This document shows, in pieces, positions 19,442-27,297 of a stretch of 64,000 nucleotides of DNA. The notes beneath the pieces were generated by a model that worked only from the letters and a program-made list of their open reading frames with translations, did not search any database and had not been told where the DNA came from. How positions within the stretch are numbered: the first letter of the stretch is position 1; the number at the start of each line of letters is the position of its first letter. The DNA is from Sphingomonas sp. HDW15A (lineage in GTDB: Bacteria; Pseudomonadota; Alphaproteobacteria; Sphingomonadales; Sphingomonadaceae): the NCBI RefSeq assembly GCF_011301715.1, contig NZ_CP049870.1, positions 372,001 through 436,000 of the forward strand. Direction: 5' to 3'. A program made the translations under genes and the position numbers.

Positions 19442-20209
19442 CTATAGGGCAGGGCGCGACGTTGAGGAAGTCGCCAGCGCTCCGGCGATCGCCTCCGCTG
19501 CCGAGCGGGCCAGCGCTTTCCGGTTACCGTGGGCGGGTAGCGGTTCCAGCACGCGCACAGTCACGGTGGTTGAGGCCGAGCGGCCGAGCACGCGAAGGAA
19601 ATCGTGAAGACCTGGCTTGTCCGTGTCCCATGCGATCACCTCGGCGTGGTGATGATAGTCGATCGCCACCGGCACGACCTGCACTCCGTCGGGCGGAGGG
19701 GCGACGGCGGAAAGCAGGGCGGGCTTGAACGGCAAGAGCGCGCGGCCGTCGCCGACCGTGCCTTCGGGGAAGACCGCCAGCGGCTGTTGGCTCTGCAGCT
19801 TTTCGCGAAGGCTCGCGGCCTGGTCGTGGACATCTCGCCGGGCGGCGCGGTCGACATAGACGGTGGCATTTTGTTCCGCGATCCAGCGCAGGAACCAGTG
19901 ATCGCGGATTTCCGCCTTTGACACGAAGGCGCAGCCGGTCGCCCCGGCAAGCACGGGAATGTCGAGCCAGCTGATATGATTGGCGAGAATGAGGTGACCG
20001 GCGCCGGGCCGTGGGCCGTGCCGGCGGACATCCGCGCCCGCGATCCGCGCCACGCCGGCCAGGAACCGGCGCGGCCAATGCGATCGTCCTACGGCGCGCG
20101 CCGCGAGGTGCGGGCCGATACAGATCGCGAACCAGCCGATGAGCATGGTCAGGCGGACATAGGCCCGCCAGCGCGACGAATTACCGGTCGCGGTCGCTGC
20201 GGACCCCAT
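19442..20209 (-). CDS. plsC: 1-acyl-sn-glycerol-3-phosphate acyltransferase (PlsC family)
   Basis: 255 residues. Acylates lysophosphatidic acid in phospholipid synthesis at the inner membrane. NHISWLD gives the catalytic H-x4-D; FPEGT binds the glycerol phosphate. One N-terminal hydrophobic segment (LTMLIGWFAICIGPHL). The ATG at 20209 would overlap the fur 3' end by 29 bases; a start nearer the hydrophobic segment is possible. The gene sits between fur and miaB on the same strand. Confidence 0.9.
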   Translation of the reverse strand: MGSAATATGNSSRWRAYVRLTMLIGWFAICIGPHLAARAVGRSHWPRRFLAGVARIAGADVRRHGPRPGAGHLILANHISWLDIPVLAGATGCAFVSKAEIRDHWFLRWIAEQNATVYVDRAARRDVHDQAASLREKLQSQQPLAVFPEGTVGDGRALLPFKPALLSAVAPPPDGVQVVPVAIDYHHHAEVIAWDTDKPGLHDFLRVLGRSASTTVTVRVLEPLPAHGNRKALARSAAEAIAGALATSSTSRPAL

Positions 20210-20603
20210 AAAGCTCCATGCGATGGTCGACGAGCCGGAAGCCCAAACGGTCAGCGATCCGTCGCTGCAACTCCTCAAGCTCTTCGTCGACGAATTCGAT
20301 GACGTTGCCGGTCTCGACGTCGATCAAATGGTCGTGATGCGTTTCCGACGCCGCTTCATAGCGGGAGCGGCCGTCGCCGAACTCGTGCCGCTCGAGGATA
20401 CCGGCTTCTTCGAACAGCCGGACCGTGCGGTAAACCGTGGCGATCGAGATGTTGGGATCGACCGCGGACGCGCGAGAATGAAGCGTCTCGACGTCGGGAT
20501 GGTCCTCGCTGTCGGCCAGGACTTTGGCGATAGTCCGCCGCTGCTCGGTAATGCGAAGCCCCTTGTCCGCGCACAGCTGCTCGATGTCGATGGTACGATG
20601 CAT
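20181..20603 (-). CDS. fur: Fur family transcriptional regulator
   Basis: 140 residues. Winged-helix metal-dependent repressor. Recognition helix region ISIATVYRTVRLFEEAG and the metal motif HHDH (89-92) are clear. The CxxC pairs that hold structural zinc in E. coli Fur are missing (the site reads LIDVETG instead), which is normal for alphaproteobacterial Fur/Mur. It could therefore respond to iron or manganese; sequence alone does not decide. First gene of the fur-plsC-miaB run. Confidence 0.92.
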   Translation of the reverse strand: MHRTIDIEQLCADKGLRITEQRRTIAKVLADSEDHPDVETLHSRASAVDPNISIATVYRTVRLFEEAGILERHEFGDGRSRYEAASETHHDHLIDVETGNVIEFVDEELEELQRRIADRLGFRLVDHRMELYGVRSDRDR

Positions 20604-20743
20604 AGAGCCCTAGCTAATAGCGAAGGCGGCGGAGCGCAACGCGATCAGCCCGATGCCTGGCGCCGAAATGTGAAAGAAGCACTATTAATATTTGTGACGT
20701 CGACGGCGCGGAACCTCGGGCGAGCAAGCGGTTTTTCGAACGC

Positions 20744-20962
20744 ATGGAAAACAACCGCTTCATGCTCTCGACCGACGCCGCAAACGAAAGCTTCGCTCCT
20801 TGGTCTGAGGAAGATACCGCAACCCTTCGCGGTCTGTACGTTCGTGAGGCGCCGGTGAGCGAGATCGCCGATTACATGAACCGCAATGTCGCCGATGTCC
20901 GGCAGAAAGCAGCGGAACTCGGGCTCACGCTGATAAGCTTCCGGCATCCGATGGCGGCCTAG
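20744..20962 (+). CDS. Small GcrA/SANT-like helix-turn-helix protein
   Basis: 72 residues, standing alone on the plus strand between two minus-strand genes. The core WSEEDTATLRGLYVREAPVS followed by EIADYMNRNVADVRQKAAELGL has the W-x(3)-D...L..L...G..xxxIA...N...V..kA..LGL pattern of GcrA N-termini and SANT/Myb-like DNA-binding domains. No further domain. No strong Shine-Dalgarno precedes the ATG; a second ATG at 20762 is possible. A longer minus-strand reading exists across the same bases but shows no protein-like pattern. Proposed as a small DNA-binding protein; function unknown. Confidence 0.65.
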   Translation: MENNRFMLSTDAANESFAPWSEEDTATLRGLYVREAPVSEIADYMNRNVADVRQKAAELGLTLISFRHPMAA

Positions 20963-20972
20963 AGATGGCGGC

Positions 20973-21302
20973 TCAAAGGCGCGTTTCGGCCGAGGGGCCC
21001 TTCAAGCCCTTCAACGCTACCCAAAGGGCATAAGAACCGGCGAACGATACGAACGCCGTCGCGCCCCACAGGGTCATTTGCCAAGCGAAGCGCCCCGGAG
21101 AATCTGACCAGCGCACGACCTCGTCCGTCTTGGATAGAAAGACCGCGAGCACGCCCGTTAGTACGCCGAGTGTCATTTGGGCGACTGAGAAGATCGTGAA
21201 CAGCGCCAGGACTGCGGCGGACGCAGAATATTTTACCTTGTACCACCACAGAGGTGGTGGGCGATAACCCCGGTATCGCTTCGGCCTTTTGCCCGCTGTC
21301 AT
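20973..21302 (-). CDS. Small membrane protein of unknown function
   Basis: 109 residues: a basic, Pro/Tyr-rich N-terminus (KRPKRYRGYRPPPLWWYKVK), one hydrophobic segment around residues 28-54 and a second around 73-97, then a short polar tail. No catalytic motif or known family recognised. Both termini are probably cytoplasmic by the positive-inside rule. It converges with the small HTH gene, ten bases away. Start ATG at 21302 begins with the basic tail. Confidence 0.6.
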   Translation of the reverse strand: MTAGKRPKRYRGYRPPPLWWYKVKYSASAAVLALFTIFSVAQMTLGVLTGVLAVFLSKTDEVVRWSDSPGRFAWQMTLWGATAFVSFAGSYALWVALKGLKGPSAETRL

Positions 21303-21368
21303 GCTTCAGACCTTATCAGCGCGAATGATAGCTTTCGACCCAAAGCGGACTCTAGCGATTCAACGTCG

Positions 21369-22151
21369 TTAATCGATCACGCCGGCGCTGAGGGCCGCAC
21401 CAATTACGAACATCAGGCCCGCGACGCCGTAGCGAACCGCGCCGATAGTCATCTTGTCGAGGTAGCGGGCCGCAATGAAGGCGCCGAGAAAGGCGCTCAA
21501 CGTTCCGACCAAGATCATCAGCCCTTCGCGCTTCGCCGGGTCGAACCCGCCGTCGAAGGTCGCGGCATAAGTCGTCAGTCGCGTCAAATCGACTATGACC
21601 GCGATCATCACCCCGGTGGCAATGAACCGATCGGCGGTCAGCCCTGCCCGGAGCAGGAATACCGACCGGAACGCGCCTTGCTGGCCGGTAAGGCCGCCGA
21701 AGAAGCCGGACAGCAATCCACCGAGCGGGATGAAGCCGGGCGGGGCCTCCAGCTTCTGGAACCAGCGCTGCAGTTCCAGCGCGGCGAAGGCGATCATCAG
21801 TAGGCCGACGGTTAGGTCCGCCGCGGTCGGCCCGAAACTGCGGCCGAAGGAGGCCCATTCGAACAGGCGCGGCGTGTCGCCCAGGATCGCCAGCAACCAC
21901 GCGCCGAGGATCGCCGCTGGAATAGCGGGGATGCCTAAGCGCAGCACGGTCCGCCAGTCCGCGCGCCGCCACAGCAGCGCGCCCTTGAACAGATTGTTGA
22001 GCAAATGGACGATTCCGGTCGCGGCGACGGCGACGGGAACCGGAAGAAAGAGCGCAAAGGCGGGAAGAAGGACCGTCCCTAGCCCGAAGCCGGAATAAAG
22101 GGTCAGGGCCGATGCTAAGGCCGCCACGAGGGCGATGAGCACCACGTCCAT
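21369..22151 (-). CDS. TauE/SafE family sulfite/anion exporter
   Basis: 260 residues, seven to eight hydrophobic segments. The TauE/SafE family moves sulfonates, sulfite or related anions. N-terminal GFGLGTVLLPAFALFLPVPVA and the mid-protein repeat GGLLSGFFGGLTGQQGAFRS are the two internal family repeats. No neighbouring sulfonate genes indicate a substrate. Lies downstream of the mucR terminator hairpin, so it probably has its own promoter in the short gap or receives read-through. Confidence 0.85.
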   Translation of the reverse strand: MDVVLIALVAALASALTLYSGFGLGTVLLPAFALFLPVPVAVAATGIVHLLNNLFKGALLWRRADWRTVLRLGIPAIPAAILGAWLLAILGDTPRLFEWASFGRSFGPTAADLTVGLLMIAFAALELQRWFQKLEAPPGFIPLGGLLSGFFGGLTGQQGAFRSVFLLRAGLTADRFIATGVMIAVIVDLTRLTTYAATFDGGFDPAKREGLMILVGTLSAFLGAFIAARYLDKMTIGAVRYGVAGLMFVIGAALSAGVID

Positions 22152-22165
22152 GGCTTACCTGTGTG

Positions 22166-22201
22166 AAAAGGGCAGGGGCGGGCGTTCGGCGCACCCGCCC
22201 C
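22166..22201 (-). terminator. Rho-independent terminator after mucR
   Basis: On the minus strand an eight-base-pair perfect stem GGGGCGGG/CCCGCCCC with an 11-base loop, followed after a few bases by CCCTTTT. It starts nine bases after the mucR stop, separating mucR from the TauE/SafE gene. Confidence 0.7.
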
Positions 22202-22209
22202 GATAAGCG

Positions 22210-22635
22210 CTACCTGGCTGCGGCCTTGCGTCCACCCTTGCGGCGCTTGGTGCCAAGCCCGATCGACTTGGCCAGAGTCCGCCGCTGTTCGGCATAGTTC
22301 GGAGCGACCATCGGGTAATCGGACGGCAGGCCCCACTTCTGGCGGTATTGGTCCGGCGTAAGGCTGTAGTGGGTCATCAGGTGACGCTTCAGCATCTTCA
22401 GCCGCTTCCCGTCCTCCAGGCAGACGATATAGTCGGGCTTGATCGAGGAGCGGATCGGCACTTTCGGCTCCGGCCGGGCTTCCTCTGCGGTCATTCCGGT
22501 CAATCCGGCAAGTGCGCCATGGATGTTGGAAATTAATTGCGGAAGGTCGTTCACGGCGACGCTATTGTTGCTGACGTGCGCAGCGACAATGTCCGCGGTA
22601 AGCGTGACCAGCGTCTCCTTGAGGTTGTCATCCAT
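22210..22635 (-). CDS. mucR: MucR/Ros family zinc-finger transcriptional regulator
   Basis: 141 residues. MucR-type regulators are global alphaproteobacterial repressors of exopolysaccharide, motility and cell-cycle genes with H-NS-like properties. The Ros-type finger is visible as Cys72-LED...His85-x3-His89, followed by YSLTPDQYRQKWGLPSDYPM. The second cysteine of the finger is replaced by Asp75, as in many MucR proteins. Basic tail TKRRKGGRK. Start at 22635 with GGAG ten bases upstream; the longer reading lacks family similarity. Followed by its own terminator. Confidence 0.93.
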   Translation of the reverse strand: MDDNLKETLVTLTADIVAAHVSNNSVAVNDLPQLISNIHGALAGLTGMTAEEARPEPKVPIRSSIKPDYIVCLEDGKRLKMLKRHLMTHYSLTPDQYRQKWGLPSDYPMVAPNYAEQRRTLAKSIGLGTKRRKGGRKAAAR

Positions 22636-22751
22636 TTCAAAAATTCTCCGAGCAAATATTCTTTTCGAAACGCAAGCGTGTACCTTCGCCAAGACGGTTA
22701 TGACGCAATGCGTGGCCTTTGCAATAAACCCAGATCAAGATCGGCAGGTCG

Positions 22752-23234
22752 CTATTCGAGTTCCCGGATCATCGTCACTGCGTCGTTGAACACGCCGTCG
22801 GCGCCGCGATAGTAATCCTTCCTCCGGCCGACTGCGCGAAAGCCGAACTGTTCGTAGATCGTTACAGCCGGGTTACCATCGCGGACTTCCAAGTGCAGGC
22901 GGGCGACATCGCCGCCGCGGTGGGTTTCGATGAATTCCCGAAGCAACAACGTGCCGAGCCCTTGTCGCTGGAAGCCGCTGCCGACTGCAAGGAGCAACAA
23001 CTCCGCCTCGTCGACAACACGGCGATCGAGGGAGAAGCCGGCCGGCTCGCCATCGGCCGTTCGTGCAACCACCAACCGGACTCCGCCGAGCGGAAGAATC
23101 CCCGCACACTGCGACTTCGACCAGCCTTCCCCGAAAGTGGGCGGGAACGCGGAGCTCATGATGCGCATGACGTCGGGAAGATCGGCCGGGCCCCCGGCAG
23201 CGAGGTGGAACGATGATTGCACCGCTGCCGTCAT
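22752..23234 (-). CDS. rimI: Ribosomal-protein-alanine N-acetyltransferase-like GNAT
   Basis: 160 residues. GNAT fold with the acetyl-CoA site GSGFQRQGLGTLLL and the RimI-like block LEVRDGNPAVTIYEQFGFRAVGRRKDYY (written here across its key residues: E-V-R-x-x-N-x-x-A-x-x-x-Y-E-x-x-G-F). Known RimI acetylates the N-terminus of ribosomal protein S18. Start overlaps the tsaB stop as TGATG; tsaB-rimI pairing is common and supports the assignment. N-terminal part is divergent. Confidence 0.87.
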   Translation of the reverse strand: MTAAVQSSFHLAAGGPADLPDVMRIMSSAFPPTFGEGWSKSQCAGILPLGGVRLVVARTADGEPAGFSLDRRVVDEAELLLLAVGSGFQRQGLGTLLLREFIETHRGGDVARLHLEVRDGNPAVTIYEQFGFRAVGRRKDYYRGADGVFNDAVTMIRELE

Positions 23235-23845
23235 CAGGCTGCAGCGCGCGGCTGCGCGTCCGGCGAGCGGGCGTATGCCGGCGTAACGGTCAGGTTGCGA
23301 AGCGCCTTCGGCAGGAGCATCGCGTTGGCTGCGGAAGGAAGGAGGTCCAGTGCCTCTCCGCTGCCGCGTGCCGCGACCAGCGCCGAAGCTCCGCTTCCAA
23401 CGACAAGCGCGGCGGTAACGGCCGCCGCCGCAGCGTCCGGCTTAAGGCTTGTGACTTCGCTCTTCACCTTGAGCGGCGAACGCGTGAATTGCTGGACGAA
23501 GAGTTCGCCATGCCCGCCCGCGATGGCCACTGCGAGAGGTCCGTCGCCCGGCGCGCCGGCTGCGATCAGCGCAAGCGAGGACATTCCGCACAGCGGCACT
23601 TCCCACCCGATCGCCAGCCCATGCGCTGCGGCAATTCCGATCCTTAGGCCGGTGAAGCTGCCCGGCCCGGTGCCAACGACAATTCGGGTCGGCACATGAC
23701 CTTCGATCATCTCGGCTATCAGCGGCACTAGTCGCTCAGCATGGCCCCGGCCGATGATCTCGTCGCGGCTGGCATGAACCGTCCCGTCGATGCCGATCAA
23801 TGCGACGGTGCAGGCCGGGGTCGATGTGTCGATCGTCAGGATCAC
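23234..23845 (-). CDS. tsaB: tRNA threonylcarbamoyladenosine biosynthesis protein TsaB
   Basis: 203 residues. ASKHA-fold partner of TsaD in making t6A37 in tRNA. N-terminus MILTIDTSTPACTVALIG and the conserved VVGTGPGSFTGLRIGIAAAHGLA loop (key residues G-x-G-P-G-S-F-T-G-x-R) identify the family. The C-terminal half is variable, as usual. Coupled to rimI by a one-base overlap; nfuA lies 79 bases upstream on the same strand. Confidence 0.94.
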   Translation of the reverse strand: MILTIDTSTPACTVALIGIDGTVHASRDEIIGRGHAERLVPLIAEMIEGHVPTRIVVGTGPGSFTGLRIGIAAAHGLAIGWEVPLCGMSSLALIAAGAPGDGPLAVAIAGGHGELFVQQFTRSPLKVKSEVTSLKPDAAAAAVTAALVVGSGASALVAARGSGEALDLLPSAANAMLLPKALRNLTVTPAYARSPDAQPRAAA

Positions 23846-23924
23846 GGGGGCGCGCCTCTTCTGCCCGGATTAGTTCATGACTCCTTGCCCTGAGCAAGTG
23901 AAATCGGCGGAAATCGGCGCGGTT

Positions 23925-24503
23925 TCAGACCGCTTCGACGGTCTCGACCTCGGGCACGTAATGTTTGATGAGGCTCTCGATGCCGCGCTTGAGCGTCACC
24001 GTGGACGAAGGGCAACCGGCGCAAGCGCCCTGCATCTCCAGGAACAGCCGACCGTTCTTGTAGCCCTTGTACACGATGTTGCCGCCGTCGTTGGCGACGG
24101 CCGGCTGGACCCGTGTCTCGATCAGATCCTTGATCTGATCGATGATATCGGCGTCGGCGGGATCGTCCTCGAAAATGGGCGTGGCGTCCGACGCGACATG
24201 GATCTCGCCGGCCGTGCCCGGCTTGAACAGCGGAGCGCCAAGAGAGAAGTGGTCGAGCAAGAGGGTTAGCACCTCCGGCTCGAGCTGGTCCCATTCGATC
24301 GTCGGCGCCGCCGAGACGCTGATGAAGTCGCGGCCGAAATAGACGCCGTCGACCATCCCGGTCGCGAACAGGGCCTCGGCCAGCGGACTGGCGGCGGCGG
24401 CTTCCGGCGTGGCGAAATCGCGTCCGCCCGCTTCCATCACGGTCTGTCCGGGCAGGAATTTGCGGGTCGCCGGGTTGGGCGTCCGTTCGATCTCTATCAG
24501 CAT
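23925..24503 (-). CDS. nfuA: NifU-like iron-sulfur scaffold protein
   Basis: 192 residues. Carries Fe-S clusters to target proteins. N-terminal Nfu_N domain (IERTPNPATRKFLPGQ) and C-terminal NifU domain with the cluster-binding Cys161-AG-Cys164 (GACAGCPSST). This two-domain form is the usual alphaproteobacterial NfuA. Upstream 31 bases separate it from mmsB, so it may be the tail gene of the valine cluster transcript or have its own promoter. Confidence 0.94.
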   Translation of the reverse strand: MLIEIERTPNPATRKFLPGQTVMEAGGRDFATPEAAAASPLAEALFATGMVDGVYFGRDFISVSAAPTIEWDQLEPEVLTLLLDHFSLGAPLFKPGTAGEIHVASDATPIFEDDPADADIIDQIKDLIETRVQPAVANDGGNIVYKGYKNGRLFLEMQGACAGCPSSTVTLKRGIESLIKHYVPEVETVEAV

Positions 24504-24534
24504 GACGGCGATGTGGCCCTTGTGATGCCGCCAA

Positions 24535-25431
24535 TCAAGCGGGAGGCGTCCAGCTGTCGTCGATCATTTTGATCAGCGCGCTGAAATCCTTGTTGGCGCC
24601 GCCCCGGTCGACGAAGCGCTGGTAAAGCTCCTCGGCCTCGCCGCCCATCGGCGTATAGGCGCCAGCTTCCTTGGCCGCTTCCATCGCCAGCTTCAAATCC
24701 TTCAGCATCAGCGCCGCCGCAAAGCCGCCGTCGTAATTGCGGTCGGCGGGCGTTTCCGGGCCGACCCCAGGGACGGGGCAATAGCTCGTCATTGACCAGC
24801 TCTGGCCGCTGGCCTTGCTGGAGATGTCGAAGAAGGTCTGCGGGTCGAGGCCCAGCTTCTGCGCCAGCACGAACGCCTCGCAGGTTCCGGCCATCGTCAC
24901 GCCCAGCAGCATGTTATTGACGATCTTGGCCGCTTGGCCCGCGCCCGGACCGCCGGCATGGATCACCGCTTTGCCCATTTTATCGAGGAATGGCCGGGCC
25001 TTGGCGAAGCCGTCATTCGATCCGCCGACCATGAAGGTCAAAGTGCCCGCATCCGCCGCCGCGATGCCTCCGGATACCGGCGCATCGACCATCGTGTAGC
25101 CGGTCGCCTTGGCTTCGTCCTCGACCTGCTTTGCGGTCACGACGTCGATGGTCGAGCAGTCCATCAGGATCGCGCTCGCCGGCGCCTTTCCGAACACGCT
25201 GTCGCGGTACACGCCGGCGACATGCTTTCCGGCCGGCAGCATGGTGACAACCGCATCGACTCCCGCCACCGCTTCCTCAGCGCTCGTGGCTATGCTGCAG
25301 CCGTTGCCCTTGGCCCGCTCGATTGCCGGCTCGGCAAGGTCGAAGGCGACGACCTCATGCCCTGCCTTGACGAGGTTCGCGGCCATCCCGCCACCCATGT
25401 TGCCGAGGCCGATGAATGCGACGCGTGCCAT
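24535..25431 (-). CDS. mmsB: 3-hydroxyisobutyrate dehydrogenase
   Basis: 298 residues. NAD-dependent oxidation of 3-hydroxyisobutyrate to methylmalonate semialdehyde, a late valine-degradation step. N-terminal Rossmann motif FIGLGNMGGGMAANLVKAGH; substrate site DAPVSGGIAAADAGTLTFMVGG (D-x-P-V-S-G-G); catalytic Lys in AKIVNNMLLG. The neighbours (enoyl-CoA hydratase, hydroxyisobutyryl-CoA hydrolase, mmsA) fit the pathway exactly. One base separates it from the hydratase stop. Confidence 0.95.
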   Translation of the reverse strand: MARVAFIGLGNMGGGMAANLVKAGHEVVAFDLAEPAIERAKGNGCSIATSAEEAVAGVDAVVTMLPAGKHVAGVYRDSVFGKAPASAILMDCSTIDVVTAKQVEDEAKATGYTMVDAPVSGGIAAADAGTLTFMVGGSNDGFAKARPFLDKMGKAVIHAGGPGAGQAAKIVNNMLLGVTMAGTCEAFVLAQKLGLDPQTFFDISSKASGQSWSMTSYCPVPGVGPETPADRNYDGGFAAALMLKDLKLAMEAAKEAGAYTPMGGEAEELYQRFVDRGGANKDFSALIKMIDDSWTPPA

Positions 25432-25432
25432 C

Positions 25433-26206
25433 TTACTTACCCTTCCATTTGCCCGGGCGCTTCTCGACGAACGCGCTCATGCCTTCCTTCTGGTCCTCGG
25501 TGCCGAACAGGCCGTGGAACAGCCGCCGCTCGAAGTTGATGCCCTGCGCTAGGCCCATTTCGAACGCGGCGTTGACCATCTCCTTGTTGGCGATGGCGGC
25601 AAGCGGCGCCATTCCGGCGATGGTCTCGGCAGTCTTGAGCGCTTCCTCGACCAGCGACGCGGCCGGGACGACCCGCGCGGCGAGGCCGCTGGTTTCCGCT
25701 TCCTTCGCGTCCATCATCCGCCCGGTCAGGCACATTTCCATCGCCTTGGACTTGCCGATTGCCCAAGTCAGCCGCTGCGAGCCGCCCATGCCGGGCGTGA
25801 CGCCGAGCTTGATTTCGGGCTGGCCGAACTTGGCATTGTCGCCGGCGATAATGAAGTCGGCCATCATCGCCACTTCGCAGCCGCCGCCGAGCGCAAAGCC
25901 ATTGACCGCGGCGATCCACGGCTTGCGGGTACGCGTGACCTTCTCCCAGCCGCCGAAGAAGTTAGCCGAATACATGTCCGCGAATCCCTGCGCCTGCATC
26001 TCCTTGATATCGGCCCCGGCGGCGAAGGCCTTCTCGCTTCCGGTAAGAACGAGGCAGCGTTGATCGGGGTCGGCGTCATAGGCCGCGAAGGCGTCGATCA
26101 ATTCCTTGAGCACGGTGGAATTGAGCGCGTTGAGCGCCTGCGGGCGGTTCAGGGTGACGAGTGTCACCGCACCCTTTTTCTCGACGAGAATGGTTTCGTA
26201 GCTCAT
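25433..26206 (-). CDS. Enoyl-CoA hydratase
   Basis: 257 residues, crotonase family. Hydrates 2-enoyl-CoA; in this cluster the likely substrate is methacrylyl-CoA. Oxyanion hole residues in [12 protein letters not shown] and [13 protein letters not shown]; both catalytic glutamates are in place in GGGCEVAM and [18 protein letters not shown]. Ends with [19 protein letters not shown]...[12 protein letters not shown], as in short-chain FadB1/EchA homologues. Part of the valine operon, ten bases after the hydrolase gene. Confidence 0.92.
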   Translation of the reverse strand: MSYETILVEKKGAVTLVTLNRPQALNALNSTVLKELIDAFAAYDADPDQRCLVLTGSEKAFAAGADIKEMQAQGFADMYSANFFGGWEKVTRTRKPWIAAVNGFALGGGCEVAMMADFIIAGDNAKFGQPEIKLGVTPGMGGSQRLTWAIGKSKAMEMCLTGRMMDAKEAETSGLAARVVPAASLVEEALKTAETIAGMAPLAAIANKEMVNAAFEMGLAQGINFERRLFHGLFGTEDQKEGMSAFVEKRPGKWKGK

Positions 26207-26216
26207 CAGGGTGCTC

Positions 26217-27296
26217 CTAAAAATCGAACGGCCGCCATTCCTCCTCGGGAGGAAGAGGCTCGAAAAAGGCCTCGACGTCGCGATCGCCGATCGCTTCCGG
26301 CCGCGTCGGGTGCCAATTTGGATTGTTGTCCTTGTCGATCAGCAGGGCGCGCACGCCTTCCTTGAAGTCGGGATGATGGATTAGCCGGACCATGATCCCA
26401 TACTCCATCCGCATCTCGTCGACAAAGTGGAGCTGGTAGGGGCTTTCCTGGAGCAGCTTGAGGCTGACCTTGCAGGCCATCGGCGACTTCTTGCGGATCG
26501 TCGCCGCTTCCTTGGCCGCCCAATCGTCGCCAGCCGCGGCGCCCTCGTCCAGAGCGTCGAGAATCTCCTCAAGCCGGTCGGACGCGAAATAGCGGTCGAT
26601 TTTCTTGAGATTGTCCGTGATCCTGGCGGGCGGGACATCTTCTTCACTGAGTTCATCAAGGATTGCCTGAACACGGAATGGCTGGGCCATGATCCGCTCC
26701 TTGGCTTCCTCCAGCCGGTCGGACTGGATGTAGTGCGTGGCGAGCCGAAGCTTGAGGCATTCCGCACCGTCGAGCCGCGCCCCGGTCAGCGCCAGGAACT
26801 GGGCCATCCGCCCGCGAAGACGCGACAAATATCGTCCGCCGCCGACGTCGGGGAAGATTCCGATCGTCGTTTCCGGCATCGCGAGCACGGTGCGCTCGGT
26901 CGCAACCCGGAAACGACATGGGCAGGCGATGCCGACGCCGCCGCCCATCGTGACGCCGTCCATGAAGGCGACGCCGGGCTTAGGGTAGGTGTATTCCAGG
27001 TGATTGAGCCGATATTCGTCGAAGAAAAAGGCGCGCGCCGCGGTCTCGTGCCCTTCGACATTCTGGCTGATGGTGACCACGTCGCCGCCGGCGCAGAAGC
27101 CGCGGCCTTCTGCATGGTCGATCAGGATGATCCGCACGTCCGGGTCGTCGCGCCACTCGTGGAGCGCGGCGGCCATGTCGCGAACCATCTGGCGATTGAG
27201 GCTATGCAGGGCCTTGGGCCGGTTGAGGCGTAGGCGGCCGGCAAGCCCTTCCTTGACGGTCAGCACGTCACGCAAGTCGGTCGTTACGTCGTTCAT
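26217..27296 (-). CDS. 3-hydroxyisobutyryl-CoA hydrolase
   Basis: 359 residues, longer crotonase-fold protein of the HIBCH family, releasing 3-hydroxyisobutyrate from its CoA ester. Typical blocks: [53 protein letters not shown] and [22 protein letters not shown] (catalytic Glu in MPETTIG). The extended C-terminus with [12 protein letters not shown] and [27 protein letters not shown] separates hydrolases from plain hydratases. Fits between hydratase and dehydrogenase steps of valine breakdown. Confidence 0.93.
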   Translation of the reverse strand: MNDVTTDLRDVLTVKEGLAGRLRLNRPKALHSLNRQMVRDMAAALHEWRDDPDVRIILIDHAEGRGFCAGGDVVTISQNVEGHETAARAFFFDEYRLNHLEYTYPKPGVAFMDGVTMGGGVGIACPCRFRVATERTVLAMPETTIGIFPDVGGGRYLSRLRGRMAQFLALTGARLDGAECLKLRLATHYIQSDRLEEAKERIMAQPFRVQAILDELSEEDVPPARITDNLKKIDRYFASDRLEEILDALDEGAAAGDDWAAKEAATIRKKSPMACKVSLKLLQESPYQLHFVDEMRMEYGIMVRLIHHPDFKEGVRALLIDKDNNPNWHPTRPEAIGDRDVEAFFEPLPPEEEWRPFDF

Positions 27297-27297
27297 C

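Noticed and set aside
20645..20947. 100-codon minus-strand frame opposite the small GcrA-like gene
   Set aside because: No recognisable pattern, whereas the plus-strand 72-residue product has a helix-turn-helix-like one.
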